Origin: Vibrio sp.
Lineage (GTDB): Bacteria; Pseudomonadota; Gammaproteobacteria; Enterobacterales; Vibrionaceae
Assembly: GCA_007124475.1 (NCBI GenBank)
Contig: SLFB01000241.1
Span: 1-7,825, forward strand
Reading direction: 5' to 3'
Length of the DNA stretch: 7,825 nt
The notes under the pieces are model-generated. The model searched no databases. It worked only from the letters and a program-made list of their open reading frames with translations, and was not told the origin of the DNA. This document shows, piece by piece, positions 5,380-7,825 of the stretch; position 1 is the first letter of the stretch; the number at the start of each line of letters is the position of its first letter. A program made the translations under genes and the position numbers.

Positions 5380-6270
5380 ATGTCTCTCTATAAAAATAAA
5401 AAAATCGTTGCTATAGGTGGTGGCCATGGGCTAGGTAGAATACTGGCGGCACTTAAAGTCTTTGGAACGAATGCCACTGGTATTGTGACCACCACAGATA
5501 ATGGTGGTTCAACGGGTCGCATCCGTGACTGCCAAGGTGGTATTGCATGGGGCGATACACGTAACTGTATTAATCAGTTGATCACCGAACCATCCATCAG
5601 CTCAATGATGTTTGAATATCGCTTTAAAGGTTCTGGGGAACTCAATGGTCATAACTTAGGTAATCTAATGTTAACCGCATTAGATCACTTATCCGTTCGT
5701 CCACTGGATGCGATTAACTTGATCCGCAATATGCTTAAAGTGGATGTTAATATTATTCCTATGTCCGAACATCCTGCCGACTTATGCGCTCTATCCGTCG
5801 ATGGTAAATGGGTAAATGGTGAAACTAGCGTCGATGAAATGGCTCAAGATCTCTTACGACTGGATTTACAGCCCAAGGTACCAGCAACAAAAGAAGCCGT
5901 GAATGCTATCTCGCAAGCGGATGCTATTATCCTTGGCCCTGGCAGCTTTTTAACCAGCATCATGCCACCACTACTACTGCCTGAAATTGGTCAAGCGATT
6001 GCCAGTAACCAACAAGCTAAATTGATTTTTGTTGAAAACTTGTCACCCGAATATGGCCCTGCGGGAAGAATGAATTTACAGCAGAAACTGCAATGGTGTG
6101 AACGAGCCTGCGCGGCTCGACGAATAGATGTTGTACTGGGAGCCACCGCGCACCCTGAACTGGAAATGGACTGGAACTGCGTAACTCGGGACCTTGCTTC
6201 AGCGAATCGAGATTGGCGTCATGACAGAATAAAGTTACGTCAAGCGATTGAACAGCAATTACTTGACTAA
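5380..6270 (+). CDS. yvcK: YvcK/CofD-family UDP-sugar-binding protein (YbhK-like)
   Basis: The product is a 296-residue cytoplasmic protein of the YvcK (UPF0052/CofD-like) family. In Gram-positive bacteria YvcK binds UDP-GlcNAc and is needed for normal shape on gluconeogenic carbon; the gammaproteobacterial role is poorly defined. Family motifs are GGGHGLGR (13-20), TDNGGSTGR (39-47), GDTRNC (58-63), FKGSGELNGHNLGNL (82-96) and, later, ILGPGSFLTSIMPPLL. Length is close to the roughly 300 residues of E. coli YbhK. The ATG at 5380 is chosen because homology begins immediately after it. A TTG at 5329 would add 17 residues without family similarity, and neither start has a strong Shine-Dalgarno sequence, so the start is less certain than the gene. 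It is convergent with luxU and separated from it by a strong terminator. Confidence 0.93.
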   Translation: MSLYKNKKIVAIGGGHGLGRILAALKVFGTNATGIVTTTDNGGSTGRIRDCQGGIAWGDTRNCINQLITEPSISSMMFEYRFKGSGELNGHNLGNLMLTALDHLSVRPLDAINLIRNMLKVDVNIIPMSEHPADLCALSVDGKWVNGETSVDEMAQDLLRLDLQPKVPATKEAVNAISQADAIILGPGSFLTSIMPPLLLPEIGQAIASNQQAKLIFVENLSPEYGPAGRMNLQQKLQWCERACAARRIDVVLGATAHPELEMDWNCVTRDLASANRDWRHDRIKLRQAIEQQLLD

Positions 6271-6284
6271 AAGTCACTGAAAAG

Positions 6285-6317
6285 ACAAACAGCCCCCTTC
6301 AAGGGGGGCTGTTTGTT
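6285..6317. terminator. Bidirectional terminator between yvcK and luxU
   Basis: ACAAACAGCCCCC (6285-6297) pairs perfectly over 13 bp with GGGGGCTGTTTGT (6304-6316) across a 6-base loop. It lies 14 bases after the yvcK stop and about 30 bases after the luxU stop on the other strand. T-rich flanks on both sides fit termination in both directions. Confidence 0.92.
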
Positions 6318-6345
6318 AATTAATAAGTCAATCCAGTTATCTCGC

Positions 6346-6693
6346 TTATACTAAGGCAGGATAATATTGTTGGTAGTGCTTCAGCGTTTCAGTCAATGTA
6401 TCTAACATATTCGCCGTTTCAAATTCTTCATCCATAGCAATACCTTGCTTCGCATTACTATCAATATGCCGCGCGACTGAGCAAAGCTGGTCGGCACCAA
6501 AACTCGCAGCGCTGCTTTTTAAAGCATGACTAATTTCAATGAGATAAGACATGTTGCCCCCAGGTACGCCATCCAGTAGCTTCTGCCGATACATGCCAAG
6601 CTCACTCAAAAATATCTCGAGCAATAAAGGAATATTCTCTTCCCCTATCTCTTGACCGAGCTCACTTATTTTGTGGTTATTTATCCAGATCAT
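6346..6693 (-). CDS. luxU: LuxU quorum-sensing phosphotransfer protein
   Basis: This monomeric HPt protein passes phosphate from hybrid sensor kinases of the LuxN/LuxQ/CqsS type to the response regulator LuxO in the Vibrio quorum-sensing cascade. The product is 115 residues, near the usual length of about 113-115. The HPt signature EISHALKSSAASFGA contains the predicted phospho-acceptor H56, matching His58 of V. harveyi LuxU. The whole length reads as a helical bundle with no membrane segment. It starts 6 bases after the luxO stop codon; the ribosome binding site AAGGAG lies within the last luxO codons, 12 bases from the ATG, with GAGG closer, suggesting translational coupling in a luxO-luxU operon. 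The gene order luxO-luxU is the Vibrio standard. Confidence 0.96.
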   Translation of the reverse strand: MIWINNHKISELGQEIGEENIPLLLEIFLSELGMYRQKLLDGVPGGNMSYLIEISHALKSSAASFGADQLCSVARHIDSNAKQGIAMDEEFETANMLDTLTETLKHYQQYYPALV

Positions 6694-6699
6694 TAGCCT

Positions 6700-7825
6700 C
6701 TAACGCTCCTTTTCTTTTTCCTGTTCATTCCATGTCTGCAATTTTCGATAAATTGTCGATGGGCTAACATCAAGATAGCTGGCCGCTTTAGGGATATTAC
6801 CGTCACAAACCTCAATCGCCTTTTCTATCGCTTGTTTCTCAGTCAACCATAAAGGGTAAATATCATGTACCGAGGATATTATTTTTTGCTCTTGTACCAG
6901 TTCTGTTGCTTGAGCCATTCTCGGGGCATTTAATGGCGGCGGCAACATCGAAATAGTGATTTCTTGTCCGTCGTTTAATACCACCACATTTCGCAATACA
7001 TTTTGCAACTGACGCACGTTACCCGGCCATTCATAGTGCTTGAAGCGATCAATCACTTCTGATGAAAAGCGCACAAAACGCTTACCTTCTTCTTTGGCCA
7101 TATGGCCCAGTAATGAATAAGCGATTTCAATCACATCGTCGCCCCGCTCCCTTAAGGGAGGCAAGTGTAAGGGAATAACGTATAGACGATAGTAGAGATC
7201 TTCACGGAACCGCCCCTGTTGTACCTCATACCATGGGTCACGGTTAGTGGCACACACAAAGCGTACATCCACACTATGCAGCTTGGATGAACCAACTTTC
7301 TGGAAAGTCCCAGTTTGAATAAATCGTAGTAACTTGGTTTGCAGATCCAAGTCCATTTCGCATAATTCATCGAGAAATAATGTACCACCATTGGCGAGCT
7401 CAGCGGCCCCTTGTCGATCGACAGCAGCGCCAGTAAATGCGCCTTTAACATGGCCAAAGAGTTCACTTTCAATCAGATCTTTAGGAATGGCCGCGCAGTT
7501 AATCGCAATAAATGGTTTGTCACCACGTTTACTCGCGGCGTGAATGGCCTCAGCACACACTTCTTTTCCGGTGCCACTTTCTCCGGTAATAAAGATACTC
7601 GCTTTACTATTTGCAGCAGAGTCTATGGTACGATAGACCGCTTGCATGGTTTGACTGCTACCAATAAAACCTTGATAGTTTTGATTGTGCGGGTCTTGAG
7701 TCTCATTTTTTAGTTTATTCGCTTTACGTAGAGCATTATTTACCGTTACTCGTAGTCGATCTGCTTCACACGGTTTAATAAGAAAATCCAGCGCCCCTTG
7801 ACGCATCGCTTCCACGGCAATGTCA
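6700..7825 (-). CDS. luxO: LuxO sigma54-dependent quorum-sensing response regulator (5' end beyond window)
   Basis: At low cell density phospho-LuxO with sigma54 activates the Qrr small RNAs, which control the master regulator LuxR/HapR. About 374 codons are present, running off the right edge; roughly 80 N-terminal residues including the phosphorylated Asp are missing. Visible parts are the end of the receiver domain (AVEAMRQGALDFLIKPCEAD, with the conserved Lys-Pro), a linker, then the AAA+ domain with Walker A GESGTGKE (codons at 7561-7584), the sigma54-contact loop GAFTGA (7426-7443), Walker B GGTLFLDEL and the RFREDLYYRL region with PPLRER. The end carries a Fis-type helix-turn-helix in CDGNIPKAASYLDVSPSTIY. 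GTG at 7815 is internal to the receiver and not the true start, since the frame continues upstream with Asp-Ile-Ala. The sequence is very close to V. harveyi LuxO as I remember it. Confidence 0.97.
   Translation of the reverse strand, partial: DIAVEAMRQGALDFLIKPCEADRLRVTVNNALRKANKLKNETQDPHNQNYQGFIGSSQTMQAVYRTIDSAANSKASIFITGESGTGKEVCAEAIHAASKRGDKPFIAINCAAIPKDLIESELFGHVKGAFTGAAVDRQGAAELANGGTLFLDELCEMDLDLQTKLLRFIQTGTFQKVGSSKLHSVDVRFVCATNRDPWYEVQQGRFREDLYYRLYVIPLHLPPLRERGDDVIEIAYSLLGHMAKEEGKRFVRFSSEVIDRFKHYEWPGNVRQLQNVLRNVVVLNDGQEITISMLPPPLNAPRMAQATELVQEQKIISSVHDIYPLWLTEKQAIEKAIEVCDGNIPKAASYLDVSPSTIYRKLQTWNEQEKEKER

Noticed and set aside
6017..6277. 86-codon - strand frame within yvcK
   Set aside because: It is antisense to the conserved yvcK coding sequence and ends at a terminator, with no independent support.
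7152..7713. Several frames of 69-106 codons overlapping luxO in other frames
   Set aside because: They are shadows of the highly conserved AAA+ domain of luxO with no start signals.
7813..7815. GTG at 7815 as the luxO start
   Set aside because: It falls inside the receiver domain and the frame continues upstream with family sequence to the window edge, so the true start is outside.

Overview
The window looks like ordinary core chromosome of a Vibrio or close relative (Vibrionaceae). The strongest evidence is the luxO-luxU quorum-sensing phosphorelay pair at the right end. The gene set zntA, udp, a YvcK-family gene and luxUO also sits in an order I recall from Vibrio genomes, and ERIC-type intergenic repeats are present. 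Species cannot be assigned from the sequence alone.

Layout, left to right. Positions 1-329 hold two ERIC elements joined end to end. The first has a structured insert of about 71 bp; the second is degenerate. A single-pass membrane protein of unknown function follows on the + strand (357-1163), then a palindromic terminator that probably serves both strands, then a shortened 79-bp ERIC that ends 4 bases from the udp stop codon. Uridine phosphorylase (udp) lies on the - strand, with an upstream region carrying two CRP-like sites around two CytR-like octamers. Next on the - strand are the zinc/cadmium/lead-exporting P-type ATPase zntA, whose promoter has the long spacer and perfect palindrome of a ZntR-controlled promoter, and a small two-CBS-domain protein. 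After a 335-base gap holding a possible + strand promoter and an ERIC end remnant, yvcK runs on the + strand. It converges, across a strong GC-rich terminator, on luxU and luxO (- strand; luxO runs off the right edge).

Functionally the genes form separate modules: nucleoside salvage under carbon and nucleoside control (udp), metal detoxification under Zn-responsive control (zntA), and the LuxU to LuxO phosphorelay that controls Qrr small RNAs. YvcK is a CofD-like UDP-sugar-binding family. I found no phage, CRISPR, defence or toxin-antitoxin system and no convincing new multi-gene system. The most notable points are the ERIC structures and their effects on gene boundaries, the unknown membrane protein bracketed by same-orientation ERICs, the intact regulatory sites of zntA and udp, and the absence of the moa operon next to yvcK, where I would expect it.
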